NCBI GenBank assembly: GCA_028820935.1
Contig: JAPPHZ010000036.1
Span: forward strand, 62,001 to 126,000
DNA length: 64,000 bases
Reading direction: 5' to 3'
From: a bacterium
GTDB taxonomy: Bacteria > Actinomycetota > Acidimicrobiia > Spongiisociales > Spongiisociaceae
The translations under genes were made by a program, and so were the position numbers. Shown piece after piece: positions 33,875-42,549 of this stretch. Numbering within the stretch: the stretch's first letter is position 1; each line of letters starts with the position of its first letter. Under the pieces are notes generated by a model. The model did not search any database and had not been told where the DNA came from. It was given only the letters and a program-made list of their open reading frames with translations.

Positions 33875-34285
33875 TAGCCCTGATTCTTCATGTTTCCAGT
33901 CACGCCGACGTACATTAGGCCTGATTATTCCTGTTCCCAGCACACCAACGCGGATCAGGCCACGTGAACCACATAATGCGCATGCGGCCACATTCCACCC
34001 CGCGGTTGATCCCGCACCGACTGGAAGACGGGCCAGTCAGATGGTTGTAACCCCAGGCTAGGAGGACGAAGCATCCATCTCGTCACCCGGACAGACCACC
34101 ACCATGAATAATCGGGGCTAGGCACGTCAACTTCACGAGTTCATTCCTGCCACTCCAACACCGGGCAGGTGAAGGTCACGCCAAGCCGAACTTAACGACC
34201 AGATAGCTATAACCCCAGGTCGGGAGGCCGAAACTAGCGCGCCATTCAGCGCACAAAACCCCCGATCCATGAAGAATCGGGGCTA
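33875..34285 (+). repeat. Family III palindromic-ended repeat, one full and one partial copy
   Basis: TAGCCCTGATTCTTCATG (33875-33892) is the inverted partner of CATGAATAATCGGGGCTA (34103-34120) and of CATGAAGAATCGGGGCTA (34268-34285). Blocks CAGCACACC, ATCAGGCCAC, TGCGGCCACATTCC and CGCCAAGCCGA match 2747-2952. It looks like one element followed by a partial tandem copy. It fills the divergent gap between deoD and the IclR gene, whose promoters must lie in or beside it. Confidence 0.75.
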
Positions 34286-34437
34286 CCGGGCGGTCAGGAC
34301 CAGCCAGGAACAGCTGGCGCAGAAGTCATCATCCTCGTCGGGCCTGCCGTTTTCCGGTGTTCCTCGATGCGGTCGCGGTCCACGATGTGGTACGTTCCTC
34401 CCGCGAGGTGGTACCTCCGACATCGGGAGATCCGGCC

Positions 34438-35181
34438 ATGGGCAGGGTGCAATCAATTGACCGGGCTTTCGCCATCCTGGACGTCATCTCGGCCTCCGAC
34501 CTGGGAATCACCGAACTGGCCGAGCGGGTCGCGATGCCCAAGAGCACGGTGGCCCGGCTGGTCAAGACCCTGGTGGAGTTGGGCGCCGTGGAGCGGGTGT
34601 CGCCCGGTTCCACCTACCGGATCGGTCCCCGCCTGTCCGGTCTGGCCGCCGGCAGGAGCCGGGCGGCCGAGTTAGTGGCGCGGGCCCGGCCCCATCTCAA
34701 GATGCTGGCCGATGGACTGGGGGAGGACGCCGGGCTTGCCATTCCGGACGGCAACCGGGTCCAATACATCGCTCAGGAGGACGCCCAAAACAATATCGTG
34801 GTGAGGGATTGGACCGGCACCCTTCTACCCATGCATGTGGTCTCCTCCGGGCTGGTGATCCTGGCCCACTGGCCGCCCGAACAGCTGGATAGCTATATCG
34901 CCTCCAACCCTGAGTCCTACACCCGCTACACGGTGACGGACGCTCGGCTGATACGGCAACGCATGAAGTCGATCCGTACCCAACGCCACGCCTGGGTCGT
35001 GGACGAGTTCGTAGAGGGGATGAGCTCGGTCGCCTCCCCCGTCTACGACCACCAGATGAGGGTGCTCGGGGCGATTCACGTCCACGGCCCCTCATACCGC
35101 TTCCCGGGCTCGGCCGACCGGGACGCCATCGCCGCCCGTGTCACCGACGCTGCCGAGCGCGTGTCGATTGCGCTCCAGTAG
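34438..35181 (+). CDS. IclR-family transcriptional regulator
   Basis: A 247-residue protein from ATG 34438 (GGGAGA upstream). VQSIDRAFAILDVISASD and LAERVAMPKSTVARLVKTLVELGAVER are the IclR winged helix. The effector domain follows (LKMLADGLGEDAGLAIPDGN, PMHVVSSGLVILAHWPPE, GMSSVASPVYDHQMRVLGAIHVHGPSYR, the last quoted as two abutting motifs SSVASPVYD and GAIHVHGPSYR). Such regulators usually control small catabolic operons. The target is not evident, since the next gene on its strand is 800 bp away. Confidence 0.92.
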   Translation: MGRVQSIDRAFAILDVISASDLGITELAERVAMPKSTVARLVKTLVELGAVERVSPGSTYRIGPRLSGLAAGRSRAAELVARARPHLKMLADGLGEDAGLAIPDGNRVQYIAQEDAQNNIVVRDWTGTLLPMHVVSSGLVILAHWPPEQLDSYIASNPESYTRYTVTDARLIRQRMKSIRTQRHAWVVDEFVEGMSSVASPVYDHQMRVLGAIHVHGPSYRFPGSADRDAIAARVTDAAERVSIALQ

Positions 35182-35205
35182 AAGGCCGTTCTGAACAGAT
35201 AGTAA

Positions 35206-35236
35206 CCAGCACTAGCAACTAGCGACTAGCGACCAG
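35206..35236 (-). repeat. Degenerate heptamer repeat (AGCAACT/AGCGACT)
   Basis: Units AGCACTA, GCAACTA, GCGACTA and GCGACCA are spaced by exactly seven bases between convergent genes. On the minus strand they read TAGTTGC and TAGTCGC, a diverged form of the array at 38860-38894. Confidence 0.6.
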
Positions 35237-35237
35237 C

Positions 35238-35798
35238 TCAGGGGGTGTCGTGGCGGCGGGTCGAGATCACCCGGCGCGCCATCGGTTCGAAGAACTCCAG
35301 AGGCAGGGACTCGTAGTCGGGGTCGAAGCAGTTCTGGTCGTATCGGGCACAGAACTCCACCGTGTCGTCGTACCACGGGTGATCCTTGTACCTGTCGCGG
35401 GCGTCGCGATCCCCGCCGAAGTAGTGGAAGTAGTAGTAGCCCTGGAAGAGGCCGTGGTGCCTGATGATCCAGTAGTTCTTCTCTGATATGTAAGGACGCA
35501 GCATGTCCGCCGCCACCTGGCTGTGGTTGTAGGGGGAGACGAGATCGCCTATGTCATGGAACAGGCAGCACACCACGAACTCCTCGTCCTTACCGTCCCG
35601 GTAGGCGCGGCTGGCCGACTGGAGGGAGTGCTCGAAGCGGCTGACCCGGTAGCCGGTGTCTCCCTCGTTCCATTGGACCCACTCGAGAAGGCGGTCGACG
35701 TAGTCGGTATGGAGTTGGTGTTCCATCCTCTCGAGGAGCTGGTAATCCTCCTTCGTCCCGTCTTCCATCCGGGTGAACGAAACCTGTTCCACAGCCAT
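35238..35798 (-). CDS. HD-domain protein, possibly a PhnZ/TmpB-like mixed-valent diiron oxygenase
   Basis: A 186-residue protein from ATG 35798. Metal-ligand motifs run in the order RFEHSLQSA, CCLFHDIGDL, NHSQVAADML, IIRHHGLF and a late FCARYDQNCFD. This H...HD...H...H...D layout, with a short chain of about 190 residues, is that of HD-fold oxygenases such as PhnZ, rather than a nucleotide phosphohydrolase. The His-rich GLFQGYYYFHYFGGDRDARD segment is distinctive. No phosphonate gene is adjacent, so the substrate is open. Confidence 0.72.
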   Translation of the reverse strand: MAVEQVSFTRMEDGTKEDYQLLERMEHQLHTDYVDRLLEWVQWNEGDTGYRVSRFEHSLQSASRAYRDGKDEEFVVCCLFHDIGDLVSPYNHSQVAADMLRPYISEKNYWIIRHHGLFQGYYYFHYFGGDRDARDRYKDHPWYDDTVEFCARYDQNCFDPDYESLPLEFFEPMARRVISTRRHDTP

Positions 35799-35974
35799 CC
35801 CCGCGCGATCGGGGACAGGATACAGCAGAAAGGGAGTGGAGGCTCCCACGAGGCGGCGGACTCGATGCGTCCGAGTGAGCCGTGCGGGCCTCCGGAACGG
35901 TGTTTTGGCTCGCGTCCTCTCTCGTGGGTCGGTAACATCGCGACGGCGGGTATCTCCCGCAGGGAGGGGCAACG

Positions 35975-37825
35975 ATGAACAGCGAAGTCGAGCGCGAACG
36001 CCAGGCCATAGGGGCGGCTATCGGCGACATGACCTTGGTCGGATTGCTCGGCCGGAACGCCGAGCGGTTCGGTGACCATCCGGCCATCCGGTGGAACGCC
36101 GGCGAGGAGACCCGGACCCTGACCTGGTCCGAGTACCGGGGCCAGGTGGTGGAGGTGGCAGCCGGGTTGCGCACCCTCGGCGTCGAGGCCGGGAACTTCG
36201 TCGCCATCATGGCCGGCAACCGGCCCGAGCACGTGATCGCCGACCTCGGGATCGTTCATGCGGGCGCCGTTCCGGTGTCGCTGTACAACACTCTGGCGGG
36301 CGAGCAGATCCAGTACATCGCCGATCACTGCTCCGCCCGGGTGGCGGTGCTTGAGAACGCCGACTATCTGGGGCGTTGGCAAGGAATCCTGGGGGACCTG
36401 CCCAACCTGACCCACATCGTCGTCATGGAGCCGCCCGAGGACGGTGACGACGAGCGGATCATGTCCTGGGAGGCTCTCCGCTCGGCGGGCCGGGAGGCGC
36501 TGGCAGCTGATCCGGAGCTGGTCGAGCGGTCGTCGGTGGCGGTGGCGCAGGACGATCTGGCCACCCTCATCTACACGTCCGGCACGACCGGGGTGCCCAA
36601 AGGGGTGATGATCAGCCACCGCAACGTGATGTGGACCCTGGAGTGCGTCTCCCGCACCTACTCGCTGCCCGATCACCTGCGGCTCGTGTCCTACCTGCCC
36701 CTGGCGCACATCGGCGAGCGCATGGCCAGCCACTACGTCAGCCTGTACTGGGTCGGAACCGTCCGCTACATCCCCGACCTCACCGAGGTGGCGGCGGCGG
36801 TCCAGGAGACCCGCCCGCACGTCTTCTTCGCCGTGCCCAGGGTGTGGGAGAAGTTCCACGCCGGCCTGATGGCGCGGGTCAACGCCGAGCCCAACGCCCG
36901 GCGGCGGGCCCTGGCGCTCGGCGCCATCGAGTTGGCGATCGAGGGGCAACGGGCCGAGCAGGAGGGCCGCCACCTCGGGCTGGGGGCCCGCCTCAAGCTC
37001 AAACTGTTCGATCGCATCCTCTTCTCCAAGAAGTTCCGGACCGGTCTAGGCATGGACGCGCTGAAGGTGGCCATCTCGGCCGCGGCGCCCATCTCGCCGG
37101 ATCTCCTGCTCTTCTTCCGGGGTATCGGCCTACCGGTCTTCGAGCTGTACGGGATGACCGAGTCCTCCGGTCCAGGAACCTCCAACGTGCCGGGCGCCAA
37201 CCGGATCGGCACCGTGGGCCGGGCCATGCCGGGCGTGGAGCTGTCCATCGCGGATGACGATGAGATCATGTTGCGCGGTGGGCTCATCACCGAGGGTTAC
37301 TACCGCGACCCGGACACGACCGCCGCCACGTACGGAGAGGACGGATGGCTGCGCACCGGCGACCTGGGGCGGCTGGACGACCACGGCTACCTCAGCATCA
37401 TCGGGCGCAAGAAGGAGATCATCATCACCGCGGGCGGCAAGAACGTGGCCCCGGCCCGGCTGGAGAACCTCATCAACGAGCACGCCCTGATCTCCCAGGC
37501 CTGCGTGGTGGGCGACGGTCGCCGCTACCTGACCCTTCTGTTGGCCCTTGATCCCGACATGGCGGAGGGATGGGCCGAGAGCCAGGGCGTGGAGTACGGC
37601 AGCTTCGACGAGTTCACCCGCCATTCGAAGGTGCTCGCGGAGGTCGACCGGCTGGTGGAGTCGGCCAACGCCCGGGTCGCCCGGGTGGAGCAGGCTCGCA
37701 AGTGGACCGTGGTGTCGGAGAAGTGGTCGGCCGAATCCGGCGAGCTCACCCCGTCGCTCAAGATGAAGCGCCGGGTGGTGCTGGAGCGCTACTCCCGCCA
37801 GATCGAGGACCTCTACGAGGACTGA
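35975..37825 (+). CDS. Long-chain fatty acid-CoA ligase (FadD15-like)
   Basis: A 616-residue AMP-forming ligase. ATP/AMP motifs: LIYTSGTTGVPKGVMISHRN, ELYGMTESSG, DGWLRTGDLGRLDDHGYLSI and KNVAPARLENLI, with the catalytic C-terminal lysine region before KMKRRVVLERYS. Length and the LPLAHIGERM segment match long-chain acyl-CoA synthetases of actinobacteria. It activates free fatty acids for oxidation or lipid synthesis. A good ribosome site (GGGAGGGG) precedes ATG 35975. Confidence 0.94.
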   Translation: MNSEVERERQAIGAAIGDMTLVGLLGRNAERFGDHPAIRWNAGEETRTLTWSEYRGQVVEVAAGLRTLGVEAGNFVAIMAGNRPEHVIADLGIVHAGAVPVSLYNTLAGEQIQYIADHCSARVAVLENADYLGRWQGILGDLPNLTHIVVMEPPEDGDDERIMSWEALRSAGREALAADPELVERSSVAVAQDDLATLIYTSGTTGVPKGVMISHRNVMWTLECVSRTYSLPDHLRLVSYLPLAHIGERMASHYVSLYWVGTVRYIPDLTEVAAAVQETRPHVFFAVPRVWEKFHAGLMARVNAEPNARRRALALGAIELAIEGQRAEQEGRHLGLGARLKLKLFDRILFSKKFRTGLGMDALKVAISAAAPISPDLLLFFRGIGLPVFELYGMTESSGPGTSNVPGANRIGTVGRAMPGVELSIADDDEIMLRGGLITEGYYRDPDTTAATYGEDGWLRTGDLGRLDDHGYLSIIGRKKEIIITAGGKNVAPARLENLINEHALISQACVVGDGRRYLTLLLALDPDMAEGWAESQGVEYGSFDEFTRHSKVLAEVDRLVESANARVARVEQARKWTVVSEKWSAESGELTPSLKMKRRVVLERYSRQIEDLYED

Positions 37826-37880
37826 GCCCTCCGGTGCGGTGGGGACGGGGCCCGAGCGCCGGGACCAGGGTGGCCGAGGC

Positions 37881-38858
37881 ATGACCCGGGCGCAGGTCGT
37901 GATCACCCGCCGGCCGCCCGGGGCGGTCGTGGAGATGCTCCGGGAGGTGGCGGAGGTGTGGGTGTTTCCCGAGAACCGAGCCATCCCGCGGGCCGAGCTG
38001 CTGGCAAGGGCGCCTGACGCCGACGGCCTGTACTGCATGCTCACCGACCGCATCGACACGGAGTTGCTGGAGGCCGCCGGCCGGCTCGAGGCCATCAGCC
38101 AGATGGCGGTGGGCGTGGACAACATCGACCTGGCCGCATGCACGGCGCGGGGCATCCCCGTCGGCTACACCCCCGACGTCCTCACCGAGACCACCGCCGA
38201 CACCGCCTTCGGGCTGCTGATCGCCGCGGCTCGCCGGTTCAGGGAGGGTTTCGAGGACGTGGTGGACGGCCGCTGGGGGGAGTGGGATCCGATGGCGCTG
38301 GTGGGCCGCGACATCGCCGGATCCACCCTGGGCATCGTGGGCCTCGGGCGGATCGGGCAGGCCATAGCCCGGAGAGGTGCGGGGTTCGGCATGCGGATGC
38401 TCTACACCAAGCGGAGCCGCGATCGCAGCGCCGAGGAGATGTTCGGAGTCGAGTACCGCACCCTGCCCGAACTGCTGGCGGAGGCGGATCATGTGGTGGT
38501 GGTGACCAGCTTCCATCCGGGCACGCACCACCTCATCGACCGGGATGCCCTGGCCGCCATGAAGCCGACCGCCACGCTCGTGAACGCGGCTCGGGGTCCG
38601 GTCGTCGATACGGACGCGCTGGTCGAGGCGCTGGCACGGGGGACCATCGCCGCCGCCGGCCTGGACGTGACCGATCCCGAACCCATCCCGGCGGACCATC
38701 CCCTGGTGGCCATGAACAACTGCTTCATCGTCCCGCACATCGGGAGCGCCACCGTCCGCACCCGCATCCGGATGGCGGAGCGGGCGGCGGCCAACCTGGT
38801 GGCTGCCCTGGAGGGGCGGCGGATGCCGTATTGCGCCAACCCGGAGACCTACGCTTGA
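37881..38858 (+). CDS. D-isomer-specific 2-hydroxyacid dehydrogenase (glyoxylate/hydroxypyruvate reductase-like)
   Basis: A 325-residue NAD(P)H enzyme. VGVDNIDLAACTARGIPVGY, TADTAFGLLIAAARR, the Rossmann motif LGIVGLGRIGQAIARRG, LVNAARGPVVDTDALVEAL (catalytic Arg), GLDVTDPEP (Glu) and VPHIGSAT (His) complete the active site. It most resembles glyoxylate or hydroxypyruvate reductases. ATG 37881 lies 55 bp after the acyl-CoA ligase stop on the same strand. Confidence 0.94.
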   Translation: MTRAQVVITRRPPGAVVEMLREVAEVWVFPENRAIPRAELLARAPDADGLYCMLTDRIDTELLEAAGRLEAISQMAVGVDNIDLAACTARGIPVGYTPDVLTETTADTAFGLLIAAARRFREGFEDVVDGRWGEWDPMALVGRDIAGSTLGIVGLGRIGQAIARRGAGFGMRMLYTKRSRDRSAEEMFGVEYRTLPELLAEADHVVVVTSFHPGTHHLIDRDALAAMKPTATLVNAARGPVVDTDALVEALARGTIAAAGLDVTDPEPIPADHPLVAMNNCFIVPHIGSATVRTRIRMAERAAANLVAALEGRRMPYCANPETYA

Positions 38859-38859
38859 G

Positions 38860-38894
38860 CTAGTTGCTAGTTGCTAGTTGCTAGTTGCTAGTTT
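38860..38894 (+). repeat. Perfect tandem heptamer array CTAGTTG x4 plus CTAGTTT
   Basis: Five consecutive 7-base units start on the second base after the dehydrogenase stop codon. It is the cleanest member of the heptamer class in the window. Similar arrays lie at 2957-2990 and 35206-35236 in reverse orientation, all immediately next to gene ends. Confidence 0.95.
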
Positions 38895-38984
38895 ATGTTA
38901 GATTACATGTGGCACCTGCCCGCTGGCCACGTGGCAGTGTTCGGGTTGTTAGCCTTGGAACCGCGGAGAATGCGGGGGATACCT

Positions 38985-39194
38985 ATGCAGGAGATACAAC
39001 TAACCGCTGTTGTCCGGCAAGAGGACGGTTGGTTCGTAGCGCAGGCATTGGAGGTCGACGTCGCGAGCCAAGGTGAGTCGCCCGATGTTGCGCTTGACAA
39101 CCTCGCTGAGGCGTTGGAACTCCATTTCGAACCGCCCCGCTCGACTGTGGCACCACAAGTCCATCACCTCCGAGTGAAGGTTGGAGCGGCTTAG
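38985..39194 (+). CDS. hicB: HicB-like antitoxin
   Basis: A 69-residue protein from ATG 38985. MQEIQLTAVVRQEDGWFVAQ and the helix SPDVALDNLAEALELHFE match the partial RNase H fold of HicB antitoxins, although there is no C-terminal DNA-binding domain at this length. It precedes and overlaps a HicA-type toxin gene, the antitoxin-first order seen in many short HicBA pairs. Confidence 0.82.
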   Translation: MQEIQLTAVVRQEDGWFVAQALEVDVASQGESPDVALDNLAEALELHFEPPRSTVAPQVHHLRVKVGAA

Positions 39195-39405
39195 CCCGCT
39201 CCCCTACAGGCAGGTCGCTCGCAAACTGCACAAAGCGGGGTTTGTGGAGGTCAGCCAAAAGGGCAGTCACGTCAAGTTCGTGAGGCGGGATGGCGATGAG
39301 ATTCGCACCGCCGTTGTTCCGCGTCACAGGGAAGTGCGAGTCGGGACCTTGAGCAGCATATTGCGCCAGGCGGGACTGAGCGTTGAGCAGTTCAACCGCC
39401 TCTAG
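39181..39405 (+). CDS. hicA: HicA-like mRNA interferase toxin
   Basis: A 74-residue double-stranded-RNA-binding-fold toxin. PYRQVARKLHKAGFVEVSQK, GSHVKFVRRDG with the catalytic His (GSHVKF) and VVPRHREVRVGTLSSILRQAGLS, quoted here as VVPRHREVRVGTL and SILRQAGLS, are the HicA/YcfA signature. The start is taken as TTG 39181, overlapping the antitoxin stop by 14 bp. The toxin would cleave mRNA when HicB is lost. Confidence 0.88.
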   Translation: MERLSPLPYRQVARKLHKAGFVEVSQKGSHVKFVRRDGDEIRTAVVPRHREVRVGTLSSILRQAGLSVEQFNRL

Positions 39406-39539
39406 ATTGCTGGATCTGGCAAGAGGAGGCTGACCGACCCTCCCGCGACCTCTGCCCTAGCGGAACTCACCCGCTCCCTTGGCGGCCGATTGTCAGTGTC
39501 CTCCCCGATCTGCACCATTTACTGACCAGTGACCACTTA

Positions 39540-40181
39540 CTACTCGAGACGATGGTTGAAGACGGCCAGGACGGCGCCATCGGCTACCTCGATCTCGACC
39601 TCCTCGCCCAGCGCGACGTTGCTGATTCCCAGCGAGCTGTGGATTGGGAGCGAGGCATCCCGGAGCGGCCATCGGGCGTGCCGGACATGCACCCCGCGGG
39701 CTTCGCTCCCGATCGGGATGAGGCTGAAGACCTCCCCCTGCGTGGTGGGAATCGATCTGCTCCCCCGGACGACGTAGGCCGTTTCCCGCTCCATGACCCA
39801 GCTAACCGCAACGTGGCCGGCTGCCGGGCTCCCGATTACCCCGACGTTGCCCAGCAGATGGTCGAGACGCCCGCGGCCGCCGCCCACGAAGACGATCTCG
39901 CTCGGATCGTGGCGGAGCGCGACCTCGAGCGCCAACTCCAGATCGGTGGCGTCCTTGTCAGCGGGGTGGCCCTCGATGACCGTCTCGTCATCGAAGACCC
40001 GCTCCAGGGCGCTTCGGGATATCGAGTCGAGGTCGCCTACCAGGATGTTGACGGTCACGGCACCGGCGGCTGCGATATCGGCGCCGGAATCGGCGGCTAT
40101 GACGAGGTCGGCCGGCCCGAGGTTGCCGATCCGTTCCGGCGAGACCGGATCACCCCCGACGAAGACATGGACGACAGCCAC
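39540..40181 (-). CDS. thiN: Thiamine pyrophosphokinase
   Basis: A 213-residue enzyme converting thiamine to thiamine diphosphate. ADLVIAADSGADIAAAG, NILVGDLDSIS, HPADKDATDLELALEVAL and FVGGGRGRLDHLLGN are the family's ATP and substrate motifs. Start is GTG 40181, touching the stop of the upstream lipoprotein gene, so the two are cotranscribed. No TPP riboswitch is visible. Confidence 0.93.
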   Translation of the reverse strand: MAVVHVFVGGDPVSPERIGNLGPADLVIAADSGADIAAAGAVTVNILVGDLDSISRSALERVFDDETVIEGHPADKDATDLELALEVALRHDPSEIVFVGGGRGRLDHLLGNVGVIGSPAAGHVAVSWVMERETAYVVRGSRSIPTTQGEVFSLIPIGSEARGVHVRHARWPLRDASLPIHSSLGISNVALGEEVEIEVADGAVLAVFNHRLE

Positions 40182-41606
40182 TCAGGCTCCCGGCGAGAAA
40201 ACGGCCATGGAGCCGGCGCCCAGGAGGACGGGGCGCTCCTCCTCGAGGAGCTGGAGGAAGACGAAGTCGTCTCCCAGGTCGGAGGCGGCATACACGAAGG
40301 CCGAGCTGTCCGGCGCCCAGAGCGTATGGCTGTGGCCGTATTGGTTCCAGAATGGGATGTAGCTGCGCAGGAAGTTCTCGGTGGGGGCGATGCCGGGGTA
40401 TGAGGTGATGGCGCCGTCCTGGTACACGTCCATCGAGAGCCGGCTCGCCTCGTTGATTCCGAGCAGGAGGATCTTGCTGCTGTCGGGGCTCCACTGCCAG
40501 GCCACCGTGTTGGGGGCATCGAGCTCCGCTACCTGACCGCTACCCGGCTCCACCAGGTACATGGAGGTGGGGCGGGCCAGGTTGTGGAGCGAGTAGGCCA
40601 CCCGTGTTCCGTCGGGTGACGCCGCGAATGCGAAGAAGCCGGCCCCCGTTCCGATGACTTCGATTTGACCGCTTACCAGGTCGTGGATCACCAGTTCGTC
40701 CTGGGGTTCCTCGCTCTGGTCCCCGGCGGGACGCACGTACAGGATCGAGCGGCCGTCGGGCATCCAGGACGGTGCCTGATAGGCCGACCAGACGAAGTCG
40801 AAGGCGGCTATGCGGGTGATCTCTCTGGAGGACAGGTCGAGGATGTGGAGGTGCGAGTTGTCGAGATGGGCCAGCATCCGCGAGCTGTCCGGCGACCAGT
40901 GGAAGTAATAGGAATTGGCGGAGTCCACCATCGTGACCGTCCCGGTGTCCAGGTCGAGGACTGCCAGAGCAACCTGGGCATCAGCGTTTCCCAGCATTGC
41001 CACGAAGCGACCGTCCGCGCTCCAGTGGATGTAGAACACCACGAACGGGGTCCCGTAGGCGGTCAGGGATCCGTCGGCTCCAGGACCGACGACTATCCAA
41101 CTCCCAGCGCTCGAGGCTCTCGAAAAGGCCACCATCCGGCCGTCCGGCGACCAGCTGGGCTGGGCCAGGTAGCCATCCGCCGTCTCCACGTACAGCTCGT
41201 TCCGCTCGGCCCCGGGACCGAGGACGGTCACCCCCTCGCCCAACCGCCCGTCGACCAGCACCGGGCCCGTTAGCGCCTCGATCCCCCGGTCCGACAGCTC
41301 CGGCGCGGCCGGCATGGTCGTCGTGTCGGCTGCCGAGACGGTCGTGGCGACGGTCCCTGTCGCGGCGGGCGCGGTGGTGGCGGTGGTCGTTGCGGCTCCT
41401 GTTTCGGCGCCGGCCGGTAGGGAGGTGGCAGCCGTGGCGGCGCCGTCCTCCGCTGCTGCGACGGTGGTCGCCTCCGTGGAAGGACTTCCCTCGAATACGA
41501 CCTCGTTGCTCGAGGTCGAGCAGGCCGGGCCTAGAGCCATCATCGCTGCGACGAGGGCAAGCATTCCTGGTCGCCACGATCGGGCCGCGCCTGCTCGGAG
41601 GCTCAT
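40182..41606 (-). CDS. Lipoprotein with WD40-like (TolB/PD40) beta-propeller
   Basis: A 474-residue protein from ATG 41606. The signal ends MALGPACSTSS (lipobox). A Thr/Ala/Val-rich linker follows to about residue 90. At least six propeller blades are marked by repeats such as QPSWSPDGRMVAFSR, YIHWSADGRFVAML, YFHWSPDSSRMLAHL, APSWMPDGRSILYV, FAASPDGTRVAYSL and AWQWSPDSSKILLLG. It is an extracytoplasmic propeller, perhaps for binding peptidoglycan or other proteins; no enzymatic motif is seen. thiN follows immediately. Confidence 0.85.
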   Translation of the reverse strand: MSLRAGAARSWRPGMLALVAAMMALGPACSTSSNEVVFEGSPSTEATTVAAAEDGAATAATSLPAGAETGAATTTATTAPAATGTVATTVSAADTTTMPAAPELSDRGIEALTGPVLVDGRLGEGVTVLGPGAERNELYVETADGYLAQPSWSPDGRMVAFSRASSAGSWIVVGPGADGSLTAYGTPFVVFYIHWSADGRFVAMLGNADAQVALAVLDLDTGTVTMVDSANSYYFHWSPDSSRMLAHLDNSHLHILDLSSREITRIAAFDFVWSAYQAPSWMPDGRSILYVRPAGDQSEEPQDELVIHDLVSGQIEVIGTGAGFFAFAASPDGTRVAYSLHNLARPTSMYLVEPGSGQVAELDAPNTVAWQWSPDSSKILLLGINEASRLSMDVYQDGAITSYPGIAPTENFLRSYIPFWNQYGHSHTLWAPDSSAFVYAASDLGDDFVFLQLLEEERPVLLGAGSMAVFSPGA

Positions 41607-41669
41607 GTGTGGACTGTACCCGACTCGCCACGGCAACGGTTGGCCGGACGGGTGGCTACCCTTGCGACC

Positions 41670-42305
41670 ATGACTATCAACGCATTGATGAACTTCAGCG
41701 CCGAAGCCCTCGAGAGGATCATCGAGATCCGTGACCAGGAGCCGGGCGAAGAGGAGTACGGCCTGCTGATCGAGATAACCGGCGTCGAGGGACTCCAGTT
41801 CGGTTACTCGTTGTCGTTCGTCCCGCTCGGCGAGGCGGAGCCGTCCGATCACGTGGAGCGCCACGGCGACCTGGCGGTCGTCATCCCGGCTGCGGACACC
41901 GAGAACATGACCGGCGCCCGGCTGGCCATGTCGTCGAACCCGATGACCCCGGGGTTGGCCATCGACAACCCGAACAACCCGTCGCCGGACATTCCGGACT
42001 TCGACGCAGGGGATCTGACCGGGCCGATCGCGGAACGGGTCCAGCAGGTCCTCGACCACCAGGTGAACCCGGCGATCGCGGCCCACGGAGGCCAAGCCAG
42101 CCTGGTGGGCGAGGAGAACGGTGTGGTCTACCTCCAGATGGGTGGAGGATGCCAGGGTTGCGGGATGGCCGCCATGACCCTGCGCCAGGGAATCGAGCGG
42201 ATCCTGCGGGAGGCCATCCCCGAGATCGTCGAGATCGTGGACATCACCGACCACCAGGGCGGCGAGAACCCCTACTACGCGGCATCCCACGCACATTCCC
42301 ACTAG
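41670..42305 (+). CDS. nfuA: Nfu-type Fe-S cluster scaffold/carrier
   Basis: A 211-residue protein from ATG 41670. The first half is an IscA-like (degenerate HesB) domain lacking the usual cysteines. The C-terminal NifU domain has HGGQASLVGEENGVVYLQMGGGC followed by QGCGMAAMTL (given here in two parts around the CxxC), which assembles or carries a 4Fe-4S cluster. The tail is His-rich (YYAASHAHSH). It delivers clusters to apo-enzymes in the cytosol. It is divergent from the lipoprotein gene. Confidence 0.9.
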   Translation: MTINALMNFSAEALERIIEIRDQEPGEEEYGLLIEITGVEGLQFGYSLSFVPLGEAEPSDHVERHGDLAVVIPAADTENMTGARLAMSSNPMTPGLAIDNPNNPSPDIPDFDAGDLTGPIAERVQQVLDHQVNPAIAAHGGQASLVGEENGVVYLQMGGGCQGCGMAAMTLRQGIERILREAIPEIVEIVDITDHQGGENPYYAASHAHSH

Positions 42306-42314
42306 GCGCCCGCT

Positions 42315-42332
42315 CAGGCTAGGCCAAGCCTG
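42315..42332 (+). terminator. Putative terminator hairpin after nfuA
   Basis: CAGGCT (42315-42320) and AGCCTG (42327-42332) pair around AGGCCA, 10 bases past the stop codon. There is no T-run. The rest of the 42306-42613 gap has a second small hairpin (CCAGG/CCTGG at 42505-42521) followed by a T-rich patch, then the palindrome at 42550-42593. Confidence 0.45.
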
Positions 42333-42549
42333 ACGTAACGTTCCTGAAAACGCCTCCGGCCTGGAGAATCCTCAACAAGCGCGGAATGCGCTGCGAGGCG
42401 GCGCCCCTGGGACGCGGAGGCGAGCGGGTCGCCTGTCACGTCGCCGCGCCGGTCTTAGAGCCGATCGGGCGGGTCGATCCATCCACATATTCACTGTCAA
42501 AAACCCAGGAGAAATCCCTGGCCACCGTTTCATCTGTCTTTTTAGACCA

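Noticed and set aside
38860-38894. CRISPR-like array
   Set aside because: Units are 7 bases in direct tandem with no spacers and no cas genes.
40182-42302. A 706-codon minus-strand frame starting at 42302
   Set aside because: Codons above 41606 are antisense to the Nfu gene; the lipoprotein signal begins at ATG 41606.
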